This document shows positions 47,890-57,306 of a stretch of DNA of 64,000 nt, piece by piece. The stretch's first letter is position 1; the number at the start of each line of letters is the position of its first letter. The DNA comes from Methylophilaceae bacterium (lineage in GTDB: Bacteria > Pseudomonadota > Gammaproteobacteria > Burkholderiales > Methylophilaceae): positions 1 to 64,000 of the forward strand of contig JAQWQF010000001.1 in assembly GCA_029244935.1 (NCBI GenBank). Reading direction: 5' to 3'. A model generated the notes under the pieces. It saw only the letters and a program-made list of their open reading frames with translations. It was not told the DNA's origin and did not search any database. A program made the translations under genes and the position numbers.

Positions 47890-49121
47890 GTCTATTTTTA
47901 ACTTTATTTTTATTTATTGTTACTAGTAATGCCTATTCAAAAAATGATATTCATGCAGTGAGAATTTGGCCAGCGCAAGAATATACAAGGATTACAATTG
48001 AGTCGATTGCACCATTAAATAATGATCAAATGATACTTAAAAACCCAGAAAGGGTAGTCATTGACCTTAAAAATATTGCTATAAATGATGTAATTAAGAT
48101 GCTCCCATCTAAATTGTCAGAAAATGATCCTAATATTAATAAGATTAGAGTTGCTCAATTTACTCCTACTGTCACTAGAGTTGTTATTGATCTTAAGGGA
48201 GAGGCCCGAGTTAAGATTTTTTCACTAAAGCCAATTGACCCCTATAAAGATAGGCTTGTTATTGATTTATATACAGAAAATCAAGACAGTATTGCGATTC
48301 TTTTAAAGCAATTAAAAGAAAAAAATGAACCAGCTAAGGTAAATTTAAAAGGCACCCCTAACAAAAATATTAAAGTTGAAAAAATTACAAATAAAGAAAA
48401 AATAATAATAAATCAAATTATAGTGGCTATTGATGCTGGCCATGGAGGGGAGGATCCTGGAGCTATAGGAAAAGGAGGCACACGTGAAAAAGATATTAAT
48501 CTTCAAATTTCAAAAAAACTGAAAGCATTAATTGATAAGGAAAAAGGAATGAAAGCAGTCTTAATAAGGGATGGTGATTATTTTGTTCCCTTGGCTGCTA
48601 GAGTAAAAAAGGCAAGAAAAATAAAGGCTAATATTTTTATTTCAATACATGCAGATGCATTTACTAGAAGAAGTGTTAGAGGATCATCAATTTTTGCTTT
48701 ATCAGAAAAAGGAGCTACTAGTGCATTTGCAAAATTAATTGCCAACAAGGAAAATGAATCTGACCTAATAGGGGGAGTAAGTATCGATGATAAAGACCCT
48801 TTACTAGCAAAAACGTTATTAGATTTATCTCAGTCTGCAACAGTTGATGACAGTATAACCCTCGGAAATCACGTTTTAAAAAAAGTTAAGCGAGTTAACA
48901 GACTTCATAAAAAACATGTCGAACAGGCAGGCTTTGCAGTTCTAAAAGCTCCTGATATCCCATCAATTCTAATAGAGACTGCATTTCTAAGTAATCCAAC
49001 TGAAGAAAAGAATTTAAGATCAAAGGCATTTCAGGATAAGTTAGTTAAGAGTATTTTTAAAGGTATAAAAAGTTACTTAAAGACAAAGACTTCTATGAAT
49101 TCCTCAAGTTCATCAAATTAG
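47868..49121 (+). CDS. amiC: N-acetylmuramoyl-L-alanine amidase (AmiC/AmiB family)
   Basis: Periplasmic septal amidase that cuts peptide stems from murein to separate daughter cells. It has a signal peptide (about 1-24), an AMIN domain (about 28-135) for septal targeting, a linker, and an Amidase_3 catalytic domain from about 185. The catalytic domain shows zinc ligands and motifs AIDAGHGGEDPGAIG, FISIHADAFTRRSVRGSSIF and SILIETAFLSNPTEE. It is 417 residues. Whether it is best called AmiB or AmiC is not resolvable here. Confidence 0.93.
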   Translation: MYKRINVSLFLTLFLFIVTSNAYSKNDIHAVRIWPAQEYTRITIESIAPLNNDQMILKNPERVVIDLKNIAINDVIKMLPSKLSENDPNINKIRVAQFTPTVTRVVIDLKGEARVKIFSLKPIDPYKDRLVIDLYTENQDSIAILLKQLKEKNEPAKVNLKGTPNKNIKVEKITNKEKIIINQIIVAIDAGHGGEDPGAIGKGGTREKDINLQISKKLKALIDKEKGMKAVLIRDGDYFVPLAARVKKARKIKANIFISIHADAFTRRSVRGSSIFALSEKGATSAFAKLIANKENESDLIGGVSIDDKDPLLAKTLLDLSQSATVDDSITLGNHVLKKVKRVNRLHKKHVEQAGFAVLKAPDIPSILIETAFLSNPTEEKNLRSKAFQDKLVKSIFKGIKSYLKTKTSMNSSSSSN

Positions 49122-49124
49122 TTT

Positions 49125-50057
49125 ATGAAAAAGAAAATTTTTTTAATGGGACCAACAGCTTCAGGAAAAACTGAGGCTGCAAAGATAATTTTTGATAATT
49201 TTCCAGTTGAGATTATAAGTGTTGATTCAGCCCAGATATATAAGGGCTTTAATATTGGTTCAGCTAAACCTAAACCAAATGAACTAATTAAGTATCCTCA
49301 TTATTTAGTTGACCGCAAAGGCCCCTGTGATAGATATTCTGTTAATGAATTTAAATTAGATGTTGAAGAAGTTTCATCAAAAATATATAAGAAAAATAAG
49401 GTTCCGATGTTAGTAGGCGGCACAATGATGTACTTTAATTCCTTAGAGAGACCATTGAATGAAATGCCAGGGTCAACGCCTGAAGCTAGAAAAAAAATAA
49501 ATGATGACCTAAATAAATATGGCCTAGATGAGATGTACAAAAAGCTTTCAAGAATAGATCCTGTTATTGTAGAGAAAATTAAAGGTACTGATAAGCAGAG
49601 AATTATGAGGGCTTTAGAGGTTTACTATATTTCTGGTAAACCTCTGTCTTTTTATCATATTCCGAAAGTTAAACCTTTAACTAACTGTAAATTGTTAAAG
49701 ATTGCATTGATTCCCGCAGACAAAACTTTATTAAATAATAGAATTGAGATTCGAGTTAATGATATGTTAAAAAATGGATTTATTGAGGAAGTTGAATCCT
49801 TACTTAAAAATAATCCTGGCCTTGATTTAACATATCCTGCCCTAAGGTCGGTTGGTTACAAGCAGATCTACGAATATCTGATGGGTATGATTTCTTTTGA
49901 TATGTTATCCAAGAAAATTATTATTGCTACGCGTCAATTGGCTAAGAGACAGATGACATGGATTCGAGCTATGGAAAATTTACTAGCGGTTGATCCTTTT
50001 GATAAATCATTCAATATAAAAATTAACAATAGGGTAAAAGAATTTTTAAAAGAATAA
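49125..50057 (+). CDS. miaA: tRNA dimethylallyltransferase
   Basis: Adds the isopentenyl group to A37 of UNN-decoding tRNAs. It has the P-loop LMGPTASGKTEAA, the substrate motif VDSAQIYKGFNIGSAKPKPNE, HYLVD, MLVGGTMMYFNSL and a C-terminal RQLAKRQMTWIR. It is 310 residues and begins 3 nt after amiC. The P-loop reads GPTASGKT as in E. coli. Confidence 0.96.
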   Translation: MKKKIFLMGPTASGKTEAAKIIFDNFPVEIISVDSAQIYKGFNIGSAKPKPNELIKYPHYLVDRKGPCDRYSVNEFKLDVEEVSSKIYKKNKVPMLVGGTMMYFNSLERPLNEMPGSTPEARKKINDDLNKYGLDEMYKKLSRIDPVIVEKIKGTDKQRIMRALEVYYISGKPLSFYHIPKVKPLTNCKLLKIALIPADKTLLNNRIEIRVNDMLKNGFIEEVESLLKNNPGLDLTYPALRSVGYKQIYEYLMGMISFDMLSKKIIIATRQLAKRQMTWIRAMENLLAVDPFDKSFNIKINNRVKEFLKE

Positions 50058-50085
50058 TAAGATTTTCATTAAGTGCCATAAACTA

Positions 50086-51951
50086 TTAAGTTGAACCAGG
50101 TAAGACTCTAGAGTATATTTCTTCAAGATTTCTTGTAAAAACCTTGGGTCTGAATAAATTAGATTTTGCTTTACCTTTAATTATTTTTTCTTTTATTAGC
50201 TTTAACGATTCTTTATCGGATGCATATTTTATTGCTTCATTAATGTAGGCCTCATCAGAATCAACAATAAGTTCACTGCAGCCGACCTCCGAAAGTATAC
50301 TTCCAGCTACACGACTGGAAAAAGTATTTCCTGATTTAGTTAATACAGGGCAATGAGCCCATATAGCATCAGACGCAGATGTATGTGAATTGTATGGAAA
50401 TGTGTCGAGATAAAGGTCAATTATTTGGTGTCTATTAATATGATCTTCTATTTTTGTTTTTTTAGCAAAACATATGCGGGATGACTCAATATCCTTGTTT
50501 TTAGCATATGCTTTCAGATTATTCATACATTCTTTGTTTGATTCTAGAAGCCATAAAATACTATTAGGAGTATTTTTAAGTATTCGTAGCCACAAGTTAA
50601 ATTGACTCTCAGTAATTTTAATAGATTGACTAAATGAAGCGTAAATAAATGTATCCTCAACAAATCCAAAATCTTTTTTATTGACTGATAATAATTTAGT
50701 ACGATTCTCGATATTAGGTTGATAGCAACTTGGAAAATAAATAATATTTTCTGCATAATGCAAAATATTAGTATCTGGAACAAGATAATGATCAACTAAT
50801 ATATGGTCGTAAAGTGGAACGGAATTAATAAACCCCATAGTACTTGGAAAGCCCAACCAATTAATATGTTTTATCGCTGGCCTATACGCAGCAAGGATTG
50901 ACCGACTATTTTTTGTGAATCCTGAAAGGTCAACTAATATATCCGTATCATTTGAAGCAATTAATTTAGCTGCCTCCTGATCACTTAATTCAGAGATATT
51001 AATAAAGTCGTGCCCAAGACTTTGAAAATGATTATGAGCTGCTGAGTCTTCATTGGTGCCTGAGTAATAAAGTGTAATATTAAACTCATCTTTATTATGA
51101 TACTTAAAAATATCAATTATTAAAAAGTATAGCGGATGAAGTCTGAAGTCAGATGATAAATAACCTACCTTTATTTTTGAATTTTTATTGTTATTTCTCT
51201 TAACTTTTTGAATTTTATGCGCGTATTTTTTTGCCCAGCTGGAAGAAACTTTAAGTTGTTCTTCGCAACTAACATTAGGCATTGAAAGAACCGTAAATGG
51301 AGAAATACTTCCAGAATTTATATTGCTTATATGGTTCTTAATATTTTGAAAATGCTTATTTATATTATTCCAGTCACATACATTTTGTTTTAAATGAGTT
51401 AACTCAATCTCAGTATGAATTAAATCTGGATTTTCATTTAACGCAGCAGTATAAAATTTCATTGCTTCTGAAAATTTTCCAATAGATCTAAGAGAATTTC
51501 CAATACATGAGAGTGTCTCAGAATCGTAATTAAGCTCAAGAGATTTATTATAATGTTCTAATGCAGCATTATATTTACCTTGCGCATAACATGCATTACC
51601 AAGGTTAAATAAATATTCTGATTTTGAGGGATTGAGTTTTATTGCTTCAAGAAAGTTATTTTCTGCAAGATAGAAGTTTCTGTTGTCATAAAATTGATTT
51701 CCAATTTCACATAAGCAAAAACATAGTCCGTCTCTTAAATTTATATCATCAGGGTAGGCTAAAAATGCTAGCCTGAAATATTCTATTGCCTTATCAAATA
51801 AACCAAGCATTGCATATAAATTTCCAATCTCTATTTGAATTGCATTATTTGTTGGGTCATTTTCCAATGCTTTTTGGTAGTCAATTAATGCCCCTTCAAG
51901 GTCTCCTTTTTTCTCTTTAGATTGAGCTTTGGTTATATAATCATTATTCAT
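50086..51951 (-). CDS. TPR-repeat GT41 O-GlcNAc-transferase-like protein (SPINDLY type)
   Basis: 621-residue protein. The N-terminal part (about 1-220) contains tandem TPR units such as ALENDPTNNAIQIEIGNLYAMLG and AIEYFRLAFLAYPDD. The C-terminal part is the glycosyltransferase-41 catalytic region with KIKVGYLSSDFRLHP, DILVDLSGFTKNSR, INWLGFPSTMG and DLYLDTFPYNSHTSASDAIW. Family members move GlcNAc (or fucose in plant SPY) onto Ser/Thr; bacterial substrates are mostly unknown, some being surface or secreted proteins. It is on the same strand as the lipid operon, 52 nt downstream, so read-through is possible. Confidence 0.85.
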   Translation of the reverse strand: MNNDYITKAQSKEKKGDLEGALIDYQKALENDPTNNAIQIEIGNLYAMLGLFDKAIEYFRLAFLAYPDDINLRDGLCFCLCEIGNQFYDNRNFYLAENNFLEAIKLNPSKSEYLFNLGNACYAQGKYNAALEHYNKSLELNYDSETLSCIGNSLRSIGKFSEAMKFYTAALNENPDLIHTEIELTHLKQNVCDWNNINKHFQNIKNHISNINSGSISPFTVLSMPNVSCEEQLKVSSSWAKKYAHKIQKVKRNNNKNSKIKVGYLSSDFRLHPLYFLIIDIFKYHNKDEFNITLYYSGTNEDSAAHNHFQSLGHDFINISELSDQEAAKLIASNDTDILVDLSGFTKNSRSILAAYRPAIKHINWLGFPSTMGFINSVPLYDHILVDHYLVPDTNILHYAENIIYFPSCYQPNIENRTKLLSVNKKDFGFVEDTFIYASFSQSIKITESQFNLWLRILKNTPNSILWLLESNKECMNNLKAYAKNKDIESSRICFAKKTKIEDHINRHQIIDLYLDTFPYNSHTSASDAIWAHCPVLTKSGNTFSSRVAGSILSEVGCSELIVDSDEAYINEAIKYASDKESLKLIKEKIIKGKAKSNLFRPKVFTRNLEEIYSRVLPGST

Positions 51952-52003
51952 ATTTTTTAGTAATATGTTTTTTCATTTGACGTATTACTGGTTTTATCTA
52001 AAA

Positions 52004-53212
52004 TTAAATTTTATTTCTATAATCTGGTTTGGTAATATGGAGATGTATATTACTGATTGATTTCTCTAAAAACCCACCCTCACAATAGCAGAAATAAAAT
52101 AACCACATCCTTATAAATTCTTCATCGAAACCTAACTTTATAATATCTTTATTGTTCCTAGTAAATTTTTTTCTCCAGTCAGCCAATGTTTTAGCATAAT
52201 GCTGGCCAATATCACTTAAATCATAAACCACCATATCACCTGAGCAAGTTATTGAATTTTGTATGGCATTTAATGACGGTATACAGCTTCCTGGAAATAT
52301 ATACTTTTGAATAAAATCAACTGATCGTATAGCCTTTTGATACCTTTGGTCTCTTATAGTGATTCCCTGAATTAGGGCGTCACCATTTTTGTTTAGTAAC
52401 TCAGATATTTTTTTAAAATACGAATCATAGAATTTGTGACCAACAGCCTCAATCATCTCAATTGAAACTAATTTATCGTATTTACCAGTTAACTCTCTGT
52501 AATCCTTGAATATAACCTTTATATGTTTTTCGAGCTTTAGTTGCTTAATTCTTTCACAGACATATTTGTACTGTTCCTTAGAAATTGTTGTTGTTGTAAC
52601 ATGACAACCATAATGTTTAGCTGCATGTATTGCAAACCCGCCCCAACCAGAACCAATTTCAATAACATGGTGTGATTTTTTAAGGTCTAATTTTCTACAG
52701 ATTATATCTAGCTTATGTTCTGCAGCTACTTCTAATGTTGATGTTTTATTGGGGTAAATTGCCGAGGAATACATCATTGACGGATCTAGAAATAATGAAA
52801 AAAATTTATTACTAAGGTCATAATGTTGTGCAATATTTTTTTTACTTCCATAAAGTGTATTTCTATTCAATGCATGCAATATTCTAAGAAGTGGAGCAGT
52901 TAGAATTCTAAATGGACCTTCAATAGAATCCATAGTTGATTGATTACGCGCCATCAACTGTATTACTTTAGTTACATCTTTTGATGTCCATGATTTATGG
53001 ATATAAGCCTCACTTGCCCCTATAGAGCCTCCAAGAAGAATTTCAGTATAAAAACTTGGGTTGGTGACTTTAATTTCAGCTTTTAGGACACTTTGAGTAC
53101 CAAATTTATAGATATTATTGCTTTCTGTAATTAAAAGCTGACCATTGGAAATTTTTTTAAGATTTCTATGTACTATTTTTTTTGCAAATTTGTTTAAATA
53201 TTCTCTTATCAT
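52004..53212 (-). CDS. Non-canonical Cfa-type fatty acid methyltransferase
   Basis: 402-residue member of the cyclopropane-fatty-acyl-phospholipid synthase family with the SAM motif HVIEIGSGWGGFA near 182-194. The acyl/bicarbonate site differs from E. coli Cfa: YSC is YSS near residue 150, and the LLHTIG His is replaced in LIQGITI near 281. MIEAVG keeps the Glu. Such variants sit with FAD and DUF1365 genes in photo-oxidative-stress clusters; in Rhodobacter the equivalent protein methylates vaccenoyl chains on the way to furan fatty acids (family knowledge). Last gene of the nine-gene run, overlapping DUF1365 by 4 nt. Confidence 0.82.
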   Translation of the reverse strand: MIREYLNKFAKKIVHRNLKKISNGQLLITESNNIYKFGTQSVLKAEIKVTNPSFYTEILLGGSIGASEAYIHKSWTSKDVTKVIQLMARNQSTMDSIEGPFRILTAPLLRILHALNRNTLYGSKKNIAQHYDLSNKFFSLFLDPSMMYSSAIYPNKTSTLEVAAEHKLDIICRKLDLKKSHHVIEIGSGWGGFAIHAAKHYGCHVTTTTISKEQYKYVCERIKQLKLEKHIKVIFKDYRELTGKYDKLVSIEMIEAVGHKFYDSYFKKISELLNKNGDALIQGITIRDQRYQKAIRSVDFIQKYIFPGSCIPSLNAIQNSITCSGDMVVYDLSDIGQHYAKTLADWRKKFTRNNKDIIKLGFDEEFIRMWLFYFCYCEGGFLEKSISNIHLHITKPDYRNKI

Positions 53213-53940
53213 GGGTGTGGGTAGAACCTCACTCTTTTTATAAATAATATCAATGCATTAAAATAAATTAGCACAATCGATTTAATTGACATTGGTAGAG
53301 ATAAAAATAAAATTTTATTCAGTGTAAAGTTATTCCATGCTTTCTTTGTCATTTTAAGAGTAGCATTAAATACTAATTTGTCATTACGGTAACTGTCCAT
53401 TGAAACAAAAAGGAAGTCCTTTGGAGGGCTAAATACCCAACTATAATTTATATTCATCGGCATAAATGGTGAGACATGAAACCCTTTATCAAATTCAAAC
53501 TTCTTAGACATTGATGGCTTATTTCTGCAGTCATGAACATAAATATATTTTTCATTCCATGGAGTATTTGTTATGTGGGATACAATTGCCTGAATATTTG
53601 ATGATTCGTCAAAACAATAATAAAAGCTAACAGGATTAAATGTAAACCCGAAGGAGCGTATAGTTGTTAGTAAAAAAATCTTTCCTTTATGGTTTAAATT
53701 AATTTCTTTTAACAATAAGGTCTTAATAGAATTCTTAATTGATTTTCTTTTGTCCCCATAAAAATCTGATCGATAAAAAGAGGCAAGGTTTGGCTTGTTA
53801 TAGCTCCAAAATAATTTTCCTAAGAATGCATCCTGAAGCCCATCAAGATCAAGGAAGAGCATGTTAGTTTTATACCTAAATTTATGAGATTTTGATGAAA
53901 ATCGTGTGTGTGCAATTGTGCCTTGGTAGATTGCATGCAT
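53209..53940 (-). CDS. DUF1365 family protein
   Basis: 243-residue protein that typically lies between a Cfa homologue and an FAD oxidoreductase. It has IYQGTIAHTRFSSKSHKFRYKTNMLFLDLD at the N-terminus, then SFGFTFNPVSFYYCFD and PWNEKYIYV, and near the C-terminus one hydrophobic stretch (KSIVLIYFNALILFI). These patterns define DUF1365. The biochemical role is not established; a part in unsaturated or branched fatty acid modification is inferred from the neighbours. It abuts the FAD gene with a 1-nt gap. Confidence 0.8.
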   Translation of the reverse strand: MHAIYQGTIAHTRFSSKSHKFRYKTNMLFLDLDGLQDAFLGKLFWSYNKPNLASFYRSDFYGDKRKSIKNSIKTLLLKEINLNHKGKIFLLTTIRSFGFTFNPVSFYYCFDESSNIQAIVSHITNTPWNEKYIYVHDCRNKPSMSKKFEFDKGFHVSPFMPMNINYSWVFSPPKDFLFVSMDSYRNDKLVFNATLKMTKKAWNNFTLNKILFLSLPMSIKSIVLIYFNALILFIKRVRFYPHP

Positions 53941-53941
53941 T

Positions 53942-55183
53942 TTAATTTATCAGCTTATTTAGTTGACTTACGACATCATATGCGCTTTTGACTCCGTCTT
54001 CATGAAATCCATTTCCCCAGTACGCACCAGCGTAAAATGTTCTGTTAGCTCCTGAAATTAAGTGATGATTTTTTTGTGCATTAATTCCATCAATCGTAAA
54101 CACAGGGTGTGCATAACTTAATTTTTTTATAATTTTTTTCGGGTCAATATTACTTTTTGGATTTAATGTTACAAGAATAGGGCTCTCACTTTTAATATTT
54201 TGAAGTATATTCATATTGTATGTCAGAGAGATAGGTTCATGGCTTTTGTTATCAATATTATAGTTCCATGCAGCCCATGATAATTTATGTTTTGGCATTA
54301 TCGATGCGTCTGTATGCAAATAAACTTCATTATCAGCATAGGGTATTGAGCTTAGTAATTCTTTTTCCTCGTAGCTAGTGTCTTTTATTAGTTGCAAGGC
54401 TTCACTACTATGACAAGCCATGAATAAATAATCAAAACTTTCACTGCCTTGATTGTGGTGAATAACGACTTTATTTTCCATTCTTTCAATCAACCTTATA
54501 TTAGAATTCAGTTTTATTGAATTAATAAATGGCTCACATAGCTTTTTAACATAGGACTCTGATCCCCCAGTGACTGTTAGCCATTGAGGCCTATCATTGA
54601 TATTGAGCATGCCATGATTATGAAAAAATTTTACAAAAAACTTGGCTGGAAAGTTAAGCATAGTTTTTAAATTAGACGACCAGATTGCTGAACCCATAGG
54701 TAATATATAATGTTTTGAAAAGTAGCTAGAATAATTATTATTAGCTAAATAATCACCTAATGTTATCTCTTCTTTAGCACTAAGTAACTCAAGAGCCTCT
54801 TTATTAAAGCGAAAAATTTCTAAAATCATTTTAATAAACTTAAGATTGAATAAGTTTTTTCTTTGAGAGAATAAAGTGTTTAGATTTGTACCGTTGTATT
54901 CAAGACCAGACAGTTTTGAAAAAACACTAAAACTCATATTACTATTTTCGTAATCAACTCCCAATTTGTCGAGTAATGATGTAAATAATGGGTAAGTTTT
55001 TTTGTTAAAAACAATAAATCCTGTGTCGACAGGAATAGATTTACCCTCTAATTGAACTTTATGAGTATGTGAATGACCACCAATTCGGTCATTTTTCTCG
55101 AATACTGTAATTTTATGTTCTTTATGAAGAAGGTGGGCGATAGTATTTCCAGAGATGCCAGCCCCAACTATAGCTATTTTCAT
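53942..55183 (-). CDS. FAD-dependent oxidoreductase (amine-oxidase-like)
   Basis: 413-residue flavoprotein with the Rossmann dinucleotide motif IAIVGAGISGNTIAHLLHK and the GG doublet in RIGGHSHTHKV. PVDTGFIVFNKKTYP and a C-terminal NRTFYAGAYWGNGFHEDGVKSA close the FAD site. This type of protein accompanies DUF1365 and Cfa genes in many proteobacteria and is a candidate acyl-chain desaturase/oxidase. Substrate is not shown. Its ATG overlaps the desaturase gene by 4 nt. Confidence 0.82.
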   Translation of the reverse strand: MKIAIVGAGISGNTIAHLLHKEHKITVFEKNDRIGGHSHTHKVQLEGKSIPVDTGFIVFNKKTYPLFTSLLDKLGVDYENSNMSFSVFSKLSGLEYNGTNLNTLFSQRKNLFNLKFIKMILEIFRFNKEALELLSAKEEITLGDYLANNNYSSYFSKHYILPMGSAIWSSNLKTMLNFPAKFFVKFFHNHGMLNINDRPQWLTVTGGSESYVKKLCEPFINSIKLNSNIRLIERMENKVVIHHNQGSESFDYLFMACHSSEALQLIKDTSYEEKELLSSIPYADNEVYLHTDASIMPKHKLSWAAWNYNIDNKSHEPISLTYNMNILQNIKSESPILVTLNPKSNIDPKKIIKKLSYAHPVFTIDGINAQKNHHLISGANRTFYAGAYWGNGFHEDGVKSAYDVVSQLNKLIN

Positions 55184-56151
55184 TTTTGGTAAATATTTTT
55201 TTCAGGGCTATTAATTCGATTCGATTCCCTAATATTAGTAGACACAGTTCTTACGTCCCATATCAAGCCGAATAATGACATTAATTTTAGAAGGTAATAG
55301 GTTATATCAATTTCCCACCAATAGAATCCTTGGCGAGCTGAGCCCGGGAAATGATGATGATTATTATGCCAGCCTTCGCCGAACGTTAGTAAGGCGATAA
55401 AAAAATTATTTTTACTTTCATCCTTGGTTTTATATCGAGGCTTCCCCCAAAGGTGAGCAACTGAATTTACAAGAAATGTAGAGTGGTATAAAACAACTGT
55501 TGATAATACAAAGCCCCACGACAATAGTTGCAGACCGTTAGTATTCAAAGTAGGGTGATTCGTATTCAAATATTCACCAAAGAAATAGAGGGATACGCAT
55601 GTTATGATAGGTACGAGTACGTCAAAACGATCAATTAACCTTAGTTCGGGGTACCGAAAAAGCTCTTTTACCATTTTTGTGTGTGTGAGAAAATTAGCTT
55701 TTGTTAGAAACCATCCTGTGTGACTCCAAAAGAAACTGTGTGCCTTCGGCGAATGTTTGTCATTAATTGTATCAGAATGCACATGATGTTCTCTGTGATG
55801 TGCAGCCCACCAAATTGGACCTCTTTGAACAGCTGAGGCACCTACAATAGCAAAAATAAATTGCATTAGTCGACTAGTTTTAAAAGTTTTATGGGAAAAA
55901 TAACGGTGATAAAAGCCGGTAATAGCAAACATTCTAATAGCATACATTGATATGAATACCGCAATTGCAGTTTTACTTACTCCGACAAAGAATAGAGATA
56001 TAAGAGAGAGATGAATAATAATATAAGGGATAACCCGAGCCCAATCAATTTCTTTTCCGTGCAGGTTGATATTAAGATATTTTTCTTCAACAACTCTGTT
56101 GTCAAACCAGCTAACAAAATGACGTATTAGATATTTTGTTATGCGGATCAT
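55180..56151 (-). CDS. Membrane fatty acid desaturase (acyl-CoA/acyl-lipid type)
   Basis: 323-residue di-iron desaturase with four or more membrane helices and three histidine boxes: HRYFSHK (82-88), HREHH (119-123) and HNNHH (262-266). The spacing matches delta-9 type stearoyl-CoA/acyl-lipid desaturases, and WHNNHHHFPGSARQG is the third-box context. Within this operon it could provide the double bond that the methyltransferases use. Oxygen-dependent, so it needs an electron donor not encoded next to it. It overlaps the lipocalin gene by 4 nt. Confidence 0.9.
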   Translation of the reverse strand: MIRITKYLIRHFVSWFDNRVVEEKYLNINLHGKEIDWARVIPYIIIHLSLISLFFVGVSKTAIAVFISMYAIRMFAITGFYHRYFSHKTFKTSRLMQFIFAIVGASAVQRGPIWWAAHHREHHVHSDTINDKHSPKAHSFFWSHTGWFLTKANFLTHTKMVKELFRYPELRLIDRFDVLVPIITCVSLYFFGEYLNTNHPTLNTNGLQLLSWGFVLSTVVLYHSTFLVNSVAHLWGKPRYKTKDESKNNFFIALLTFGEGWHNNHHHFPGSARQGFYWWEIDITYYLLKLMSLFGLIWDVRTVSTNIRESNRINSPEKNIYQK

Positions 56152-56666
56152 TGATGGGGAACCATTCTAAGTAGGTCGGTGTTATAGCCTAAAGCGTTTA
56201 TGTGAGCCACTATTTTATCAAGCTCTGGTTTATCTATCTCATTGGCTCTTGACATTATCCATACATAATCAAGGGCATCACGAGCTATTACAGTTGTTTT
56301 GTAATCATTATCTAGATAAGTTATTTTGTATTGAGACTTAAAAGGCCATATAAACTGCATATCCCATTGAGCATTATTCGTACCTTCTACAATAAAGCCT
56401 TTTGGATTATATGTCTTTTCTTGACCCTTAAGAGAGCCTTTATTAAACGTAAATGTTGTTGCAATAGTGCCATCATTATTAAGCTCATACGATTCAATTG
56501 CGTTATAGGCTTCTTTTTCAATAAATGTCGGTATGTGCGCGATCACATACCATGAACCCATAAACTCATTTATGTCGACTTGATCAACTGTTCTTAGGTT
56601 AACTGAGTTCATTGAACATCCAGAAATAAAAAAAAATATAAAAAAAATTATTTTAAAAACAATCAT
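56148..56666 (-). CDS. Lipocalin outer-membrane lipoprotein (Blc-like)
   Basis: 172-residue lipocalin with a lipoprotein signal (lipobox ISGC, Cys about 17). It carries the structurally conserved FMGSWYVIAHIPTFIE start, YNPKGFIVEGTNNAQWDMQF, and a late YVWIMSRANEI close to Blc. Blc-family proteins bind fatty acids and lysophospholipids and are induced under envelope stress. Placement in a lipid-modification operon fits a role in carrying or salvaging membrane lipids, though this is inference. Confidence 0.88.
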   Translation of the reverse strand: MIVFKIIFFIFFFISGCSMNSVNLRTVDQVDINEFMGSWYVIAHIPTFIEKEAYNAIESYELNNDGTIATTFTFNKGSLKGQEKTYNPKGFIVEGTNNAQWDMQFIWPFKSQYKITYLDNDYKTTVIARDALDYVWIMSRANEIDKPELDKIVAHINALGYNTDLLRMVPHQ

Positions 56667-56679
56667 ATATAATAAATAA

Positions 56680-57306
56680 TTAAATTAATTTATAGAAAAT
56701 ATCACCTATTGGTGTTGGTGATTTTAAACCAACCCAATTCATTTCTTTATCATACCAAAGATCAATAACTAGACGTTCATTCCCCTCCTTAGTTCCTTTT
56801 AAAACATAATGATTTGTCATTATGTTTTGCCCTTTAACTGACAACAATTCTTGTTTAATTAAAGTTGTTTCAATGTCCAGCCATTCTGCATTTTGTGGAT
56901 TAAGAAGCTTTTTTTCTTTTAGCATATTTGGATCCCAATAAGCGAATGTCATAATACAAGCGGGAAGGGATTCGGTAAGTTTGTTAGTTTTAATAAGAAA
57001 TTCATTACCATTTAAAAGGCCATTCACTTCAATGATTTTTCCATCATCATCTGTTTTGCTATCAATTTTAGTCAAACATCCCTGAGTCCATAATTCCGTT
57101 GATACATGTTTGTAGTATATATCCATAAACATAAATTCAATATGAAACTTAGCAGAACTAATTGTTTTCTTATTATCAATCCTGAATGTATGTTGCCCTA
57201 TGATTTTATCATTGAGGATCGCATCAAATTTCCATTCCTGAGCACTCACATTTTCAGAAAAAATAAATAATAGAGTAATTAGGTAGGCTATTTTTTTGGT
57301 GGCCAT
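56680..57306 (-). CDS. Exported protein, DUF6134-like
   Basis: 208-residue protein with an N-terminal signal peptide (cleavage near VSA-QE, about residue 22). The mature portion starts WKFDAILNDKIIGQHTFRI and ends WVGLKSPTPIGDIFYKLI. Its strand-rich pattern resembles the DUF6134/DUF3108 type of periplasmic proteins, so lipid binding is possible but unproven. Family naming is from memory of the pattern, not a search. It overlaps the DUF1295 gene by 19 nt. Confidence 0.6.
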   Translation of the reverse strand: MATKKIAYLITLLFIFSENVSAQEWKFDAILNDKIIGQHTFRIDNKKTISSAKFHIEFMFMDIYYKHVSTELWTQGCLTKIDSKTDDDGKIIEVNGLLNGNEFLIKTNKLTESLPACIMTFAYWDPNMLKEKKLLNPQNAEWLDIETTLIKQELLSVKGQNIMTNHYVLKGTKEGNERLVIDLWYDKEMNWVGLKSPTPIGDIFYKLI

